64,000 bases of DNA from Lautropia sp. SCN 69-89 (GCA_001724855.1 MEED01000032.1:1-64000); one strand, 5' to 3'; positions 47,303 to 56,366 are shown, numbered from the stretch's first letter. Notes: generated by a model not told the origin, from the sequence alone. Program-made: numbers and translations.

Positions 47303-48944
47303 GCGCGATCGCCCCGTCGGACGCATTCCAGAACAGCGCAGCTCCCGCGCGATGCGGCCCGAAGCGCAGCGCCATCGCGAAGAAGTGGCCGACGAACACC
47401 AGGTGGCCGAGCGTGAGCATCGCGCCGCCGATGCTGCGCCATTCGAGATACGGCATCGTGACCGCCACCGAGTCGATGAAGGGACGCGAGCCATCGAGCA
47501 TCGCGAGCCCCTGCAGCCAGCCTCCGACCGACAGCGGGATCACGTAGACGAGGCTGCCGATCACGGCCAGCCAGAAATGCGCGGTGATCAGCCGCGGGTA
47601 CGGCCACTCCCAGGCGAGCACGCGCGGCAGCATGAAGTAGACCGCGCCGAACATCACCATCGTGACGAACGAGTAGGCGCCGAGGTGCGCGTGCGCGACG
47701 GTGAAATGCGTGAAGTGCGCGACCTGGTTGACGCTGCGCAGGGCCTCGATCGAGCCCTCGACCGAGGACGCGAAGTACATCAGGCCGCCGAACATCATGA
47801 AGCGCAGCGTCGGCGAGTAGATCGCCAGGCCCATCCGCCCCCAGAGCGTTCCGCCCTGGTTGATGCTGAACGCGACCACCGGGATCACCATCATCACGCT
47901 CTGGACGATCGACAGCGTGGTGAGCCAGCCGGGCACCGGCCCGCCGATCAGGTGGTGGCCGCCGACCTGCGGATAGAAGAAGGCGAGCGTCCAGAACCCG
48001 AGCAGCGACAGGTTGTACGAGACGACCGGCCTGCCGAGCACCTTGGGCAGGAAGTAGTAGATCGCGCCCACGCTCACCGGCGTGAACCACAGGCCCAGCA
48101 CGTTGTGGCCGAACCACCAGTTGGTGGTCGCCTGCTGCACGCCCACGTGCACGCCGGGCAGGTTGGCCACCAGGAACAGCACCGCGACCCACAGCAGCGA
48201 CGCGACGAAGTACCAGACGCTGACGTACAGATGCTCGACCTTGCGGTTGGCCAGCGTATAGAGCGCAGGCAGGATGACCAGCGCGAAGCCGCCGAAAATG
48301 AAGACGTCGATCTGCCACGGAATCTCGAGGAACTCCATGCCGTCCGACCAGCCCGAGGCGATCGCGCCGATGCCGGCGGCCACGCCGGCGTTGAGGAAGG
48401 TGCCGCCGAGCATCGCCCAGCCGGCTCCGGCCAGCCGCGTGCGCAGCAGGCGTGGCAGCAACCACAGGATGACCGCGATACAGGCGTTCGAGACCCAGCC
48501 GTAGAACACGGCGTTCGTGTGCACCGCACGCAGGCGGCCGAAGGTGAGCCAGGCGTCGTCGGTGAGCCAGTCGGGCGCATGCAGCTTGATCGACGCGGTC
48601 AGCCCGGCGGCCGACCCGACGAGCAGCCACAGACAGGCGAAGGCCACGAACATGAAGACCGGGAACGCGCTCGAGCGGTCGGACTCGATGCGGTCGCGTA
48701 CCTCGCCGACGTCTGCGCCCCGGGGCGCGCCCAGCTGCGCGGTGGACGCGTCCTGCATCGCGTGGCGCGCCTCGTCGGTGAGCGCCGGGTCATCGACCTG
48801 GCCGATCTCTCCGCGCGCGAAGATGACACCGGCGCCTGCCGGGTTCTCGACCAGCAGCCCCTTGCGCAGCGACCATATGAACGCGAACAGCCCGAGGATC
48901 GACAGCAGGAAGGCCCCGAGCAGGCTCAGGATCGCGCTGTCCAT
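47292..48944 (-). CDS. ccoN: C-family haem-copper oxidase subunit I with CcoS-like N-terminus
   Basis: 550-aa catalytic subunit with 12 core helices. Metal ligands seen: CuB histidines in NWWFGHNVLG and VGGHHLIGGPVP, and haem b/b3 histidines in FTVAHAHLGAYSF. The PVVSYNLS stretch contains the tyrosine expected to be cross-linked in cbb3 oxidases. The first about 60 residues (LLGAFLLSILGLFAFIWSLRKG, then GQVDDPAL) form an extra helix and acidic tail resembling CcoS, the copper/maturation protein, so this looks like a CcoS-CcoN fusion. It could reduce O2 or possibly NO; the sequence alone cannot decide. Confidence 0.9.
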   Translation of the reverse strand: MDSAILSLLGAFLLSILGLFAFIWSLRKGLLVENPAGAGVIFARGEIGQVDDPALTDEARHAMQDASTAQLGAPRGADVGEVRDRIESDRSSAFPVFMFVAFACLWLLVGSAAGLTASIKLHAPDWLTDDAWLTFGRLRAVHTNAVFYGWVSNACIAVILWLLPRLLRTRLAGAGWAMLGGTFLNAGVAAGIGAIASGWSDGMEFLEIPWQIDVFIFGGFALVILPALYTLANRKVEHLYVSVWYFVASLLWVAVLFLVANLPGVHVGVQQATTNWWFGHNVLGLWFTPVSVGAIYYFLPKVLGRPVVSYNLSLLGFWTLAFFYPQVGGHHLIGGPVPGWLTTLSIVQSVMMVIPVVAFSINQGGTLWGRMGLAIYSPTLRFMMFGGLMYFASSVEGSIEALRSVNQVAHFTHFTVAHAHLGAYSFVTMVMFGAVYFMLPRVLAWEWPYPRLITAHFWLAVIGSLVYVIPLSVGGWLQGLAMLDGSRPFIDSVAVTMPYLEWRSIGGAMLTLGHLVFVGHFFAMALRFGPHRAGAALFWNASDGAIAHGK

Positions 48945-48977
48945 CAGCGCGGCCCGTATCGAAAGACCGACATCCGC

Positions 48978-49322
48978 TCAGGACTCATCGTTTTCTCCCC
49001 TCTTGTCGAGCAGTTCTTTCTTGTCTTCGACCTTCGCCCATTCGTCGGCGTCGGGCAGCGAGGCCTTGGTCTTCGTGATCGTCGGCCACTTCTTCGCCAG
49101 GGTCGCGTTCAGCCCGATGTAATCGAGCTGCGACTGCGGCACGTCTTCCTCGGTGGTGATCGCGTTGACCGGGCACTCGGGGATGCAGACCCCGCAGTCG
49201 ATGCACTCGTCCGGATCGATGACGAGCATGTTCTTGCCCTCGCGGAACGCGTCGACCGGACACACGTCGACGCAATCCGTGTATTTGCACTTGATGCAGG
49301 CTTCGCCGACGACGTGGGTCAT
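48978..49322 (-). CDS. fdxA: 7Fe/8Fe-type ferredoxin (FdxA-like)
   Basis: 114-aa ferredoxin with two cluster motifs: [19 protein letters not shown] and [16 protein letters not shown], plus the long C-terminal helix region ([28 protein letters not shown]) of the Azotobacter FdI type. It is the first gene of the oxidase operon, 34 bases before ccoN. It is a paralogue of the bzd ferredoxin at 56855, with the same layout and many identical residues. A role in cluster or electron supply under NO stress is inference. Confidence 0.9.
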   Translation of the reverse strand: MTHVVGEACIKCKYTDCVDVCPVDAFREGKNMLVIDPDECIDCGVCIPECPVNAITTEEDVPQSQLDYIGLNATLAKKWPTITKTKASLPDADEWAKVEDKKELLDKRGENDES

Positions 49323-49386
49323 GGCGTGAAGAATGGGCGAAAAGAAGGGGGAGACCGGAAGGCCGGAACTATGAGACGCCGGAATT

Positions 49387-49409
49387 AAGATCGATACGTT
49401 GTATATCTT
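49387..49409. promoter_or_regulatory. NsrR-like operator
   Basis: AAGAT-CGATACGTTGTAT-ATCTT keeps the outer arms of the known NsrR consensus AAGATGCATTTNAAATGCATCTT at the same 23-base length, with a partly symmetric centre. It overlaps the -10 box of the operon promoter, the right place for repression, and the operon itself encodes NsrR. Confidence 0.7.
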
Positions 49410-49433
49410 ATAAACCCGCCGCCCGCCTGTCAA
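49405..49433 (-). promoter_or_regulatory. Sigma-70 promoter of the fdxA-ccoNO operon
   Basis: Reading leftward, a perfect -35 box TTGACA is followed by 17 bases and a -10 box TAAGAT (overlapping TATAAG). This is unusually good for such GC-rich DNA and implies strong expression when not repressed. The start codon of fdxA lies about 80 bases downstream. Confidence 0.7.
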
Positions 49434-49564
49434 ATCGACTCGCGCACTCCCCTCCGGCAGTCGCCCCCCCCCCGTGGCACGCGACGCCTGGCCGGCGCCA
49501 GCGCGCGTGCCCCACCCGCAGTGGCGGTAAAGTCTCGCGATCGACCCCCACCGAGGAGACCACC

Positions 49565-50578
49565 GTGCGCGTCCACCAGATCGAAGGCGACTGGGGCATC
49601 GAGCACCTGCGCATGTCGACCCGCCCCGACCCCGTGCCCGGGCCGGGCCAGGTGCTGCTCAGGATGCTCGCCTCGTCGCTGAACTACCGCGACCTGGTGG
49701 TGCTCGGGCGCGGCTACGGCAACTTCACCGGAACGCTGCCGCTGGTGCCGCTGTCCGACGGCGTGGGCGAGGTCGTCGCGGTCGGTGCCGGCGTCGAGCG
49801 CGTCGCGGTGGGCGATCGTGTCTGCCCGATGTTCTTTCCCGACTGGATCGCCGGCGATCCCGACCTGTCGCGGCTCACCCAGTCCCTGGGCGGACCGCTC
49901 GACGGCACGATGAGCGATTTCATGGTGCTGCCCGCAACCGGCGTGGCGCGCGTGCCGGCCGCGCTCGACGACGAACAGGCGGCTTGCCTGCCCTGCGCCG
50001 GCCTGACTGCCTGGCGCGCGCTGGCCGTGCTGGGCACGACGCGGCCCGGCGAGCAGGTGCTGATCCAGGGATCGGGGGGCGTGGCGCTGTTCGCACTGCA
50101 GTTCGCCAAGCTGTTCGGTGCGCACGTGACCGTCATCTCGTCGAGCGACGAGAAGATCGAGCGCCTGGTCGCGATGGGCGCCGACGCCACCGTCAACTAC
50201 TCGCGCACGCCCGACTGGGCGCGCGCCACGCGCGAGATCACCGGCGGGCGCGGCTACGACCAGGTCGTCGAGGTCGGCGGCGAGAAGACGCTGCCGCAAT
50301 CGCTGCGCTGCATCCGCCCGGGCGGCACGATCTCGATGATCGGCGTGCTCTCGGGCGCCGCGATGCAGGCCTCGCTCGGCCACGTCGTGACGCGCCAGGT
50401 GCGGCTGCAGGGCGTCACGGTGGGCACCCGCGACGACTTCGAGCAGATGTGCCGCGCGATCGCGCAGCACGGCGTCGCTCCGGTCGTCGACCGGGCCTTC
50501 GCCTTCGACGAACTGGTGCCGGCGTTCGAGCGGCTGAAGAGCGGCGCGCAGTTCGGCAAGATCTGCATCCGCCACTGA
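49565..50578 (+). CDS. Zinc-independent MDR oxidoreductase (quinone oxidoreductase-like)
   Basis: 337-aa member of the medium-chain dehydrogenase/reductase superfamily. It has [15 protein letters not shown] near residue 40 (typical of QOR-like enzymes without catalytic zinc) and the NAD(P)-binding [22 protein letters not shown]. The start is a GTG after GAGGAGACCACC. It probably reduces quinones or enones with NADPH; the substrate is unknown. A run of ten C bases lies about 90 bases upstream. Confidence 0.87.
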   Translation: MRVHQIEGDWGIEHLRMSTRPDPVPGPGQVLLRMLASSLNYRDLVVLGRGYGNFTGTLPLVPLSDGVGEVVAVGAGVERVAVGDRVCPMFFPDWIAGDPDLSRLTQSLGGPLDGTMSDFMVLPATGVARVPAALDDEQAACLPCAGLTAWRALAVLGTTRPGEQVLIQGSGGVALFALQFAKLFGAHVTVISSSDEKIERLVAMGADATVNYSRTPDWARATREITGGRGYDQVVEVGGEKTLPQSLRCIRPGGTISMIGVLSGAAMQASLGHVVTRQVRLQGVTVGTRDDFEQMCRAIAQHGVAPVVDRAFAFDELVPAFERLKSGAQFGKICIRH

Positions 50579-50611
50579 CGCGCACGCGCGGCGAGCGCGC
50601 GGCCGCGCCCG

Positions 50612-51733
50612 TCAGGCGTCGCCCCAGACCTCGCGCGCCGTCTCGATCACCAGCGCCAGCTTCGCGCGCTGCGCCTCGACCTGGATCACGTTGCCGTGCA
50701 CGGTCGACGAGAAGCCGCACTGCGGCGACAGGGCCAGCTGGTCGAGCGGCGCGTAGCGCGCAGCCTCGTCGATGCGCCGCTTCAGGTCGTCCTTCTTCTC
50801 GAGTTCGCCCAGCTTGGTGGTCACCAGGCCGAGCACGACGATCTTGTTCTTCGGCAGGAAGCGCAGTGGCGCGAAGTCGCCCGAGCGCGCGTCGTCGTAC
50901 TCGAGGAAGTAGGCGTCGACGTTCATTTCGGAGAGCAGCGCCTGCGCCACCGGCTCGTAGCCGCCCTGCGCCGCCCAGGTGCTCTTGAAGTTGCCGCGGC
51001 ACAGGTGGATCGCCAGCGTCATGCCCGCCGGCTTGTGCGCGGCGACGCGATTGATGAACTTCGCATAGCGGTGCGGCAGCTCGTCGGGGTCGTCGCCGCG
51101 CTGGCGCGCCGCCTCGCGCATCCTGTCGTCGCACAGGTAGGCGAGGTTCGTGTCGTCCATCTGCACGTAGCGGCAGCCCGCCTCGTGCAGCGAGCGCAGC
51201 TCGTCGCCGTAGGCGCGCGCCACGTCCTCGTAGAAACCGGGCTCGAGTTCGGGATAGTGCTCGCGGCTGATGCCGGCGCGCCCCCCGCGGAAGTGCAGCA
51301 TCGTCGGCGACGGGATCGTCACCTTCGGGGTCCGCCCCGCCGAGACCTGGCTCTTCAGGTACTCGAAGTCGGCGCGCTGGATGTCCTTCACGTGGCGCAC
51401 CTTGTCGACCACGCGGATCACCGGCGGCGCCAGCTCCTCGGTGCCGTCGGGCTTGCGCACCGTGACCGGGATGTCGGTCTTTACGCCACCGAGCTGCTGC
51501 AGGAAGTCGATATGGAAGTAGGTGCGCCGGAACTCGCCGTCGGTGATGCTCTTCAGGCCCACGTCCTCCTGGAACTTCACGATCTCGGCGATTGCGCGGT
51601 CCTCGACCTCGCGCAGGTGCGCCGGCGTGATCTCGCCCCTGGCCGCCTGCTCGCGCGCATCGAGCAGGTAGCGCGGACGAAGGAAGCTGCCGACGTGGTC
51701 GGCGCGGAAGGGCGGGGCGGTGCGGGCGGTCAT
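50612..51733 (-). CDS. MetE-like cobalamin-independent methionine synthase family protein
   Basis: 373-aa protein corresponding to the C-terminal catalytic barrel of MetE. Zinc ligands are visible in AIHLCRGNF (His and Cys), FLEYD (Glu) and LSPQCGFSST (Cys); the start has RADHVGSFLRPRYLL. It lacks the N-terminal half of MetE, so it resembles YxjG/archaeal-type methyltransferases that use other methyl donors or act on other thiols. The start MTARTAPP is preferred over the track's. The neighbours give no clear pathway. Confidence 0.85.
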   Translation of the reverse strand: MTARTAPPFRADHVGSFLRPRYLLDAREQAARGEITPAHLREVEDRAIAEIVKFQEDVGLKSITDGEFRRTYFHIDFLQQLGGVKTDIPVTVRKPDGTEELAPPVIRVVDKVRHVKDIQRADFEYLKSQVSAGRTPKVTIPSPTMLHFRGGRAGISREHYPELEPGFYEDVARAYGDELRSLHEAGCRYVQMDDTNLAYLCDDRMREAARQRGDDPDELPHRYAKFINRVAAHKPAGMTLAIHLCRGNFKSTWAAQGGYEPVAQALLSEMNVDAYFLEYDDARSGDFAPLRFLPKNKIVVLGLVTTKLGELEKKDDLKRRIDEAARYAPLDQLALSPQCGFSSTVHGNVIQVEAQRAKLALVIETAREVWGDA

Positions 51734-51873
51734 GGCATGTTCCCTGGCATGGGCGACTGAAAGCACGAAGCCTAGCGCAAACCGCCCGCACGAGCCCCCG
51801 CCTGCACGGGCGACCGGCGCGCCGGTACACTTGCGCGTCAGGCGCGACGGGGATCGGTCAGGGTCCGCGAAAG

Positions 51874-53583
51874 ATGGCAGCAGCGAAGAACGGCGGACAT
51901 CACGTCTGGCGGCGATTCGCCGTCATCGCCAGGCCGTACTGGCTGTCCGAGGAGAAGTGGAGGGCACGCGGCCTGCTCGCGCTCGCGGTGCTGCTGCTGC
52001 TCGGCCAGACGGCCTTCAACGTGCTGCTCAACGAGCAGACCGGCGAGTTCACCTCGGCGCTGGCGGCGCGCGACGCCGACCGCTTCTGGCTGTCGATCCG
52101 CCAGTCGGTGGCCATCGTCGTGCTCGCGGTACCGGCCTATGCGCTCTACTACTACGTGCGCGACACGCTGGGAATCTTCTGGCGCCGCTGGCTCACCAAT
52201 CGCTTCCTCGACCGCTACTTCACCGATCGCGCCTACTACGAGCTCAACGCCGCCGGCACGATCGACAACCCCGACCAGCGGATCTCGGAGGACATCAACG
52301 CGTTCACCCAGCAGTCGCTGTACTTCCTGATGATTGCGCTCGGCGCGCTCATCCAGCTGGCCGCGTTCACCGGCGTGCTGTGGTCGATCTCCCGCGAGCT
52401 GGTCTACTTCCTGGTGGTCTACGCGATCGTCGGCACCGCGGTGACGATGCTGGTCTTCGGTCGGGTGCTGATCGGCATCAACTTCCTGCAACTGCGACGG
52501 GAGGCCGACTTCCGCTTCAGCCTGGTGCGCATCCGCGAGCACGCCGAGGCCATCGCGCTGCATCGCGGCGAGGAGCAGGAGTCGTACCAGGCAAAGCAGT
52601 TCTTCGGCGCCGCGTTCACCAACTACCGCAAGCTGCTCAGGGCGCAGCTGAACCTCAACCTGTTCCAGTACGCGTACAGCTTCCTCACGATCGTCCTGCC
52701 CAGCGCGATCATCGCGTCGCGCGTCATCTCCGGCGAACTCGAAGTCGGCCGCGCGGTCCAGGCTGCCGGCGCGTTCGCGGCGATCCTCGGCGCGGTGGCG
52801 GTGATCGTCGATCATTTCGAGGGACTGAGCCGCTTCGCGGCCGGCATCGACCGCCTGGGCTCGTTCTCCAAGGTGCTCGCCGGCAAGGAAGGCGGCAAGC
52901 CCGACTCCGCGGGACGCATCGAGTCCGTCTGGGGCCCCTACCTCGCGCTCGAGCACCTCACGCTGCTCACGCCGGGCCGCGAGCGCACGCTGATCGTCGA
53001 CCTGTCGGTATCGGCCGAGCCGGGACAGGGGCTGATGATCGTGGGCGAAAGCGGCGGCGGCAAAAGCTCGCTGCTGCGCGCGATCGCCGGGCTGTGGGGC
53101 GCCGGCTCGGGGCGCATCGTGCGCCCGGGACCCGAGGAGACGATGTTCCTGCCGCAGCAGCCATACATGGTGCTGGGCAGCCTGCGCAGCCAGCTGCTCT
53201 ACCCCGACCACGGCCGCCTCGTGCCCGACCAGGAACTGCTGCGGCTGCTCGAGCGCGTGAACCTCGGCGACCTGGCGGGGCGCTTCGGCGGGCTCGACGC
53301 CGAGCTCGACTGGGGCAAGGTGCTGTCGATCGGCGAGCAGCAGCGCCTGGCCTTCGCGCGCGTGCTGCTGCGCCGACCCCGCTTCGTGATGCTCGACGAA
53401 GCCACCAGCGCGCTGGACGCCGGCAACGAGGAGATCCTGTATCGCGAGCTCGCCGCGACCGCGACGACGCCGCTCAGCGTCAGTCACCACGCCGCGCTGC
53501 TGAAGTTCCACCGGCAGGTGCTCGAGCTGACCGGCAGCGGCGCCTGGCGACTGCACCGCGCGGACGACTACCGGTTTCGCTGA
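51874..53583 (+). CDS. SbmA/BacA-like ABC transporter with fused ATPase
   Basis: 569 aa: an N-terminal membrane domain of the SbmA/BacA (ABC_membrane_2) type with about six helices and the signature segment YYELNAAGTIDNPDQRISEDINAF near residue 118, then an ATPase domain with GESGGGKSSLLRA, LSIGEQQRLAFARVLL and VMLDEATSALD. Such YddA/Rv1819c-like proteins take up peptides, vitamin B12 or long-chain acyl compounds. The substrate here is unknown. Confidence 0.88.
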   Translation: MAAAKNGGHHVWRRFAVIARPYWLSEEKWRARGLLALAVLLLLGQTAFNVLLNEQTGEFTSALAARDADRFWLSIRQSVAIVVLAVPAYALYYYVRDTLGIFWRRWLTNRFLDRYFTDRAYYELNAAGTIDNPDQRISEDINAFTQQSLYFLMIALGALIQLAAFTGVLWSISRELVYFLVVYAIVGTAVTMLVFGRVLIGINFLQLRREADFRFSLVRIREHAEAIALHRGEEQESYQAKQFFGAAFTNYRKLLRAQLNLNLFQYAYSFLTIVLPSAIIASRVISGELEVGRAVQAAGAFAAILGAVAVIVDHFEGLSRFAAGIDRLGSFSKVLAGKEGGKPDSAGRIESVWGPYLALEHLTLLTPGRERTLIVDLSVSAEPGQGLMIVGESGGGKSSLLRAIAGLWGAGSGRIVRPGPEETMFLPQQPYMVLGSLRSQLLYPDHGRLVPDQELLRLLERVNLGDLAGRFGGLDAELDWGKVLSIGEQQRLAFARVLLRRPRFVMLDEATSALDAGNEEILYRELAATATTPLSVSHHAALLKFHRQVLELTGSGAWRLHRADDYRFR

Positions 53584-53771
53584 TCGCGCCGCCACCGGCG
53601 GCGGGATGCCGAAGTCGCCCCCACGGGAGCAGGGTTATCGCCCCGGACATATACTGCCCCAGAGTATCCGGCCACCCGCCGTCGAGCGGTCAGGCGCGCG
53701 CGTCCCGGGGTCGAGCCCCGGCGTCGCGGCCCCGGATTTCCCACCCGCAAGCATCCAGGAAGGAGACCCCC

Positions 53772-54179
53772 ATGTACGGACCCATCACGATCCCCTTCGG
53801 CGCGAAAATGCTGTTCAACGCCGTCAAGCTCAAGCCGGGGGTGACCATCGACGACGTCGAGCTCGCGGTCGGAGAAATGTGCAACGTCGTCAAGGAGACC
53901 TACGGCGGCGACAAGGGCGGCTTCATCGGCGGCCAGGTGTTCCGCTTCTCGGGTTTCGCGTCCGAGGAAGGCTCGATGGGCAGCGCCCGCGACTCCGACC
54001 ACGACCTGGCGATCGTCACCTACTGGCGCTCGTTCGAAGAGCACGAGCGCTCGCACGCCGACTCGGTCTTCAAGGCCAAGTTCGCGGCGGTGGGCCAGAT
54101 GTGCACCGACAGCAAGGAACTCGGCTACGACATGCTCTGGCAGGGCGTGCCCGAAACCGAGGGCATCGCCACGGCCTGA
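53772..54179 (+). CDS. Small ABM-like (dimeric alpha/beta-barrel) protein
   Basis: 135-aa soluble protein with a good RBS (AGGAGACCCCC). The stretch DLAIVTYWRSFEEHERSHADSVFKAKF resembles the antibiotic-biosynthesis monooxygenase/EthD-like barrel family, and the N-terminus MYGPITIPFGAKMLFNAVKLKPG is distinctive. Function unknown. It lies seven bases before the prenyltransferase gene and is probably co-transcribed with it. Confidence 0.6.
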   Translation: MYGPITIPFGAKMLFNAVKLKPGVTIDDVELAVGEMCNVVKETYGGDKGGFIGGQVFRFSGFASEEGSMGSARDSDHDLAIVTYWRSFEEHERSHADSVFKAKFAAVGQMCTDSKELGYDMLWQGVPETEGIATA

Positions 54180-54186
54180 GCGCCGC

Positions 54187-55104
54187 TTGGCTGCCGCGCG
54201 TTCGCCGGCGATCTGGCTCGCGGCCACCCGGCCGCAGTTCCTGAGCGTCACCCTCGTCTCGGTGCTGGTCGGGCTGGCCGGCTCCGCCGGCGACGGCGTG
54301 CCGCCCCACTGGGGCATCGGCGCGGCCACGATGGTCGGCGCATTGCTGGTGCACGCGGGCGCCAACCTGGTCAACGACTTTCACGACCGCGACGCCGACG
54401 CGGCGAACGACGAGCGGCTGACTCCGTTCACCGGCGGCAGCCGCATGATCCAGGACGGCCTGATGCGCGCGCACACGGTCGCGCTGTACGGCTACGCGCT
54501 GCTCGCGCTGGCAGCCGCGCTGGGCGCCGGGCTCGCGCTGCAAGTGCGCCCGCAACTCTGGTGGATCGGCGCGCTCGGCCTTGCGCTGGCGATCGCCTAT
54601 TCGGCGCCGCCGCTGCGGCTGTCGGCCCGCGGGATCGGCGAGCCGGTGATCGCCGCCGCCTGGCTGCTGGTGGCGGTCGGCTCCGACCTCGCGCAGCGCG
54701 GCAGCTGGTCGATCGTGCCGGTGGCAGCGGGCGCACCGATGGCGCTGCTGGTTGCGGCGATCCTGCTCGCCAATGGCTTCCCCGACCGCAAGGCCGACGC
54801 GGCGGCGGGCAAGAACACCCTCGTCGTGCGACTCGGCCCGCGAATCGCTGCGCGCGCCTACCTGATGCTCGTCGCAGCGGCCTACCTCGTGCTGGTCGCC
54901 GCCACCGTCGGCGGCGTGCTTCCGCGGGCCGCGCTCGTCGGCCTTCTCGCCGCGCCGGCGTCGCTGTTCGCGGCACGCCTGCTGGCGCTCGAGGGCGAGG
55001 AGACGCCGGGCCCGCGGCTGCTGCCGGCGATCGGTGCCACGATCGCCGCGGCCCACCTCTACGGACTGTCGGTGGCAGCTGCGCTGCTGCTGGCGCGCCA
55101 CTGA
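54187..55104 (+). CDS. UbiA/MenA-family prenyltransferase
   Basis: 305-aa membrane protein with about nine helices and the two Asp-rich motifs of the family: NDFHDRDADAANDERLTP near residue 60 and NGFPDRKADAAAGKNTL near residue 198. The pattern is closer to MenA (dihydroxynaphthoate prenyltransferase) than to UbiA, which is odd in a betaproteobacterium expected to use ubiquinone. The start is a TTG; no ATG is available before the conserved part. Confidence 0.8.
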   Translation: MAAARSPAIWLAATRPQFLSVTLVSVLVGLAGSAGDGVPPHWGIGAATMVGALLVHAGANLVNDFHDRDADAANDERLTPFTGGSRMIQDGLMRAHTVALYGYALLALAAALGAGLALQVRPQLWWIGALGLALAIAYSAPPLRLSARGIGEPVIAAAWLLVAVGSDLAQRGSWSIVPVAAGAPMALLVAAILLANGFPDRKADAAAGKNTLVVRLGPRIAARAYLMLVAAAYLVLVAATVGGVLPRAALVGLLAAPASLFAARLLALEGEETPGPRLLPAIGATIAAAHLYGLSVAAALLLARH

Positions 55105-55123
55105 GCGCTGCGGCGCGCCCGGG

Positions 55124-56215
55124 TCACTGTCCGGGCAGTCCCGCGCCCTGCTCGTCGGGGCCGATCGACTCCTCGATCCACTCGCGCCAGACCGCCATCA
55201 GCACCGCGAGGATCACCGGCCCGATGAACAGGCCGACCAGCCCGAATGCCGCGAGCCCGCCGAGCACGCCGAACATCACCAGCAGGAACGAGATGCGCGT
55301 GGCGCTGCTGATCACCATCGGGCGCACCAGGTTGTCGACCCAGCTCACCACGAGCGTGCCCCAGAGCAGCAGGCCGATGCCGTCGACGGTCTGGCCGTTG
55401 GCGATCAGCCAGGCGCCTGCGCTTCCCCAGACGAACGGCGTGCCGAACGGCAGCAGCGCGATGACGGTCGTGATCGCGCCCAGCAGCACCGGCGCCTCCA
55501 GGCCGAACCACCAGTAGCCGATTCCCGCAACGAGCCCCTGGCCGAGCGCGGTCGCCACCAGCCCCCAGACGACCGCCATCGTCATGCTGCCCACCGCCGC
55601 CAGGTAGCGGTCGACGCGCCCGCCGAGGAAGCGGTGCAGCACACGCTGTGCCTGCGCGAGCACGTGCTCGCCGTCGCGGTACAGGAAGAACACGGTGATC
55701 AGCGCAAAGCCCAGCTTCGCCGCGTTGCGGCCCAGCCCGCCGATGATCCCCAGCAGCTCGGCCGCGCGCGTGTCCACCCAGCGGGCAAGCTGGTGACGGA
55801 TCGCGTCGGGATCGCCGGTGAACTGGTCAAGCAGCCCCTGCAGCCATCCGCCGAGCACGGGCACCCCGGCCACCACGTCCGGCAGCCGGTAAGGACCCTT
55901 CGCCAGCAGCGCGGCGACCGCCGCATAGGCATCGGCCATTTCGGCGCGCAGCAGCATCGCGAGCCACAACGCCGGCAGCGCGAAGGCCGCGGTGAGCAGC
56001 GCAGTCATCAGCGCGGCAGCCAGCGTGCGCCGGCCGCCGAGCACGCGCCGGATCCACGCCAGCAGCGGCCAGGTCGTGTACGCAAGAATGATCGCCCACG
56101 CGACCGGCACCACGAACGGGCGCACCACCACATAGGTGAGCAGCAGCAGCCCGCCCAGCAGCAGCCCGAGCACCACCCGGTTCGAGAGCTTCTCGGTGTC
56201 CCCGTCGTCCTTCAT
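55124..56215 (-). CDS. AI-2E family permease (PerM/YdiK-like)
   Basis: 363-aa membrane protein with about eight helices and the family motif stretches VPVAWAIILAYTTWPLL and VALLPFGTPFVWGSAGAWLIANGQ, ending LFIGPVILAVLMAVWREW. Members export small molecules, exchange Na+/H+ or have unknown cargo; the AI-2 name is historical. I choose the ATG at MKDDGDTEKL; the track start adds 24 residues. Confidence 0.86.
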   Translation of the reverse strand: MKDDGDTEKLSNRVVLGLLLGGLLLLTYVVVRPFVVPVAWAIILAYTTWPLLAWIRRVLGGRRTLAAALMTALLTAAFALPALWLAMLLRAEMADAYAAVAALLAKGPYRLPDVVAGVPVLGGWLQGLLDQFTGDPDAIRHQLARWVDTRAAELLGIIGGLGRNAAKLGFALITVFFLYRDGEHVLAQAQRVLHRFLGGRVDRYLAAVGSMTMAVVWGLVATALGQGLVAGIGYWWFGLEAPVLLGAITTVIALLPFGTPFVWGSAGAWLIANGQTVDGIGLLLWGTLVVSWVDNLVRPMVISSATRISFLLVMFGVLGGLAAFGLVGLFIGPVILAVLMAVWREWIEESIGPDEQGAGLPGQ

Positions 56216-56311
56216 CGCGGCTCGCGAGACGTCGATCCGCGCGAGCATACCGGTATCCGGCCCGGACGGCGCCCGCATGGCCCGCACGCGAGCGCTTCAT
56301 CGTTCACTCTT

Positions 56312-56366
56312 CCTCCTTCCGGCCTCGGCGCATCGGCCGCCGTGCGGCCGATGCGCCGGAAGGAGG
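56312..56366 (-). terminator. Long hairpin ending the bzd operon
   Basis: CCTCCTTCC...GGCGCATCGGCCGC-CGT-GCGGCCGATGCGCC-GGAAGGAGG forms a 23-base-pair stem with a six-base bulge and a three-base loop. It sits ten bases after the hemerythrin stop and before the AI-2E permease gene on the same strand. There is no T-run, so termination is inferred from stem strength and position. Confidence 0.65.

Noticed and set aside
46887-52145. Other GGTACC or CGGTACCG-like strings as more operator copies
   Set aside because: They lie inside coding regions (for example near 46890 and 52128) without the flanking AT-rich arms or a -10 box, as expected by chance in GC-rich DNA.
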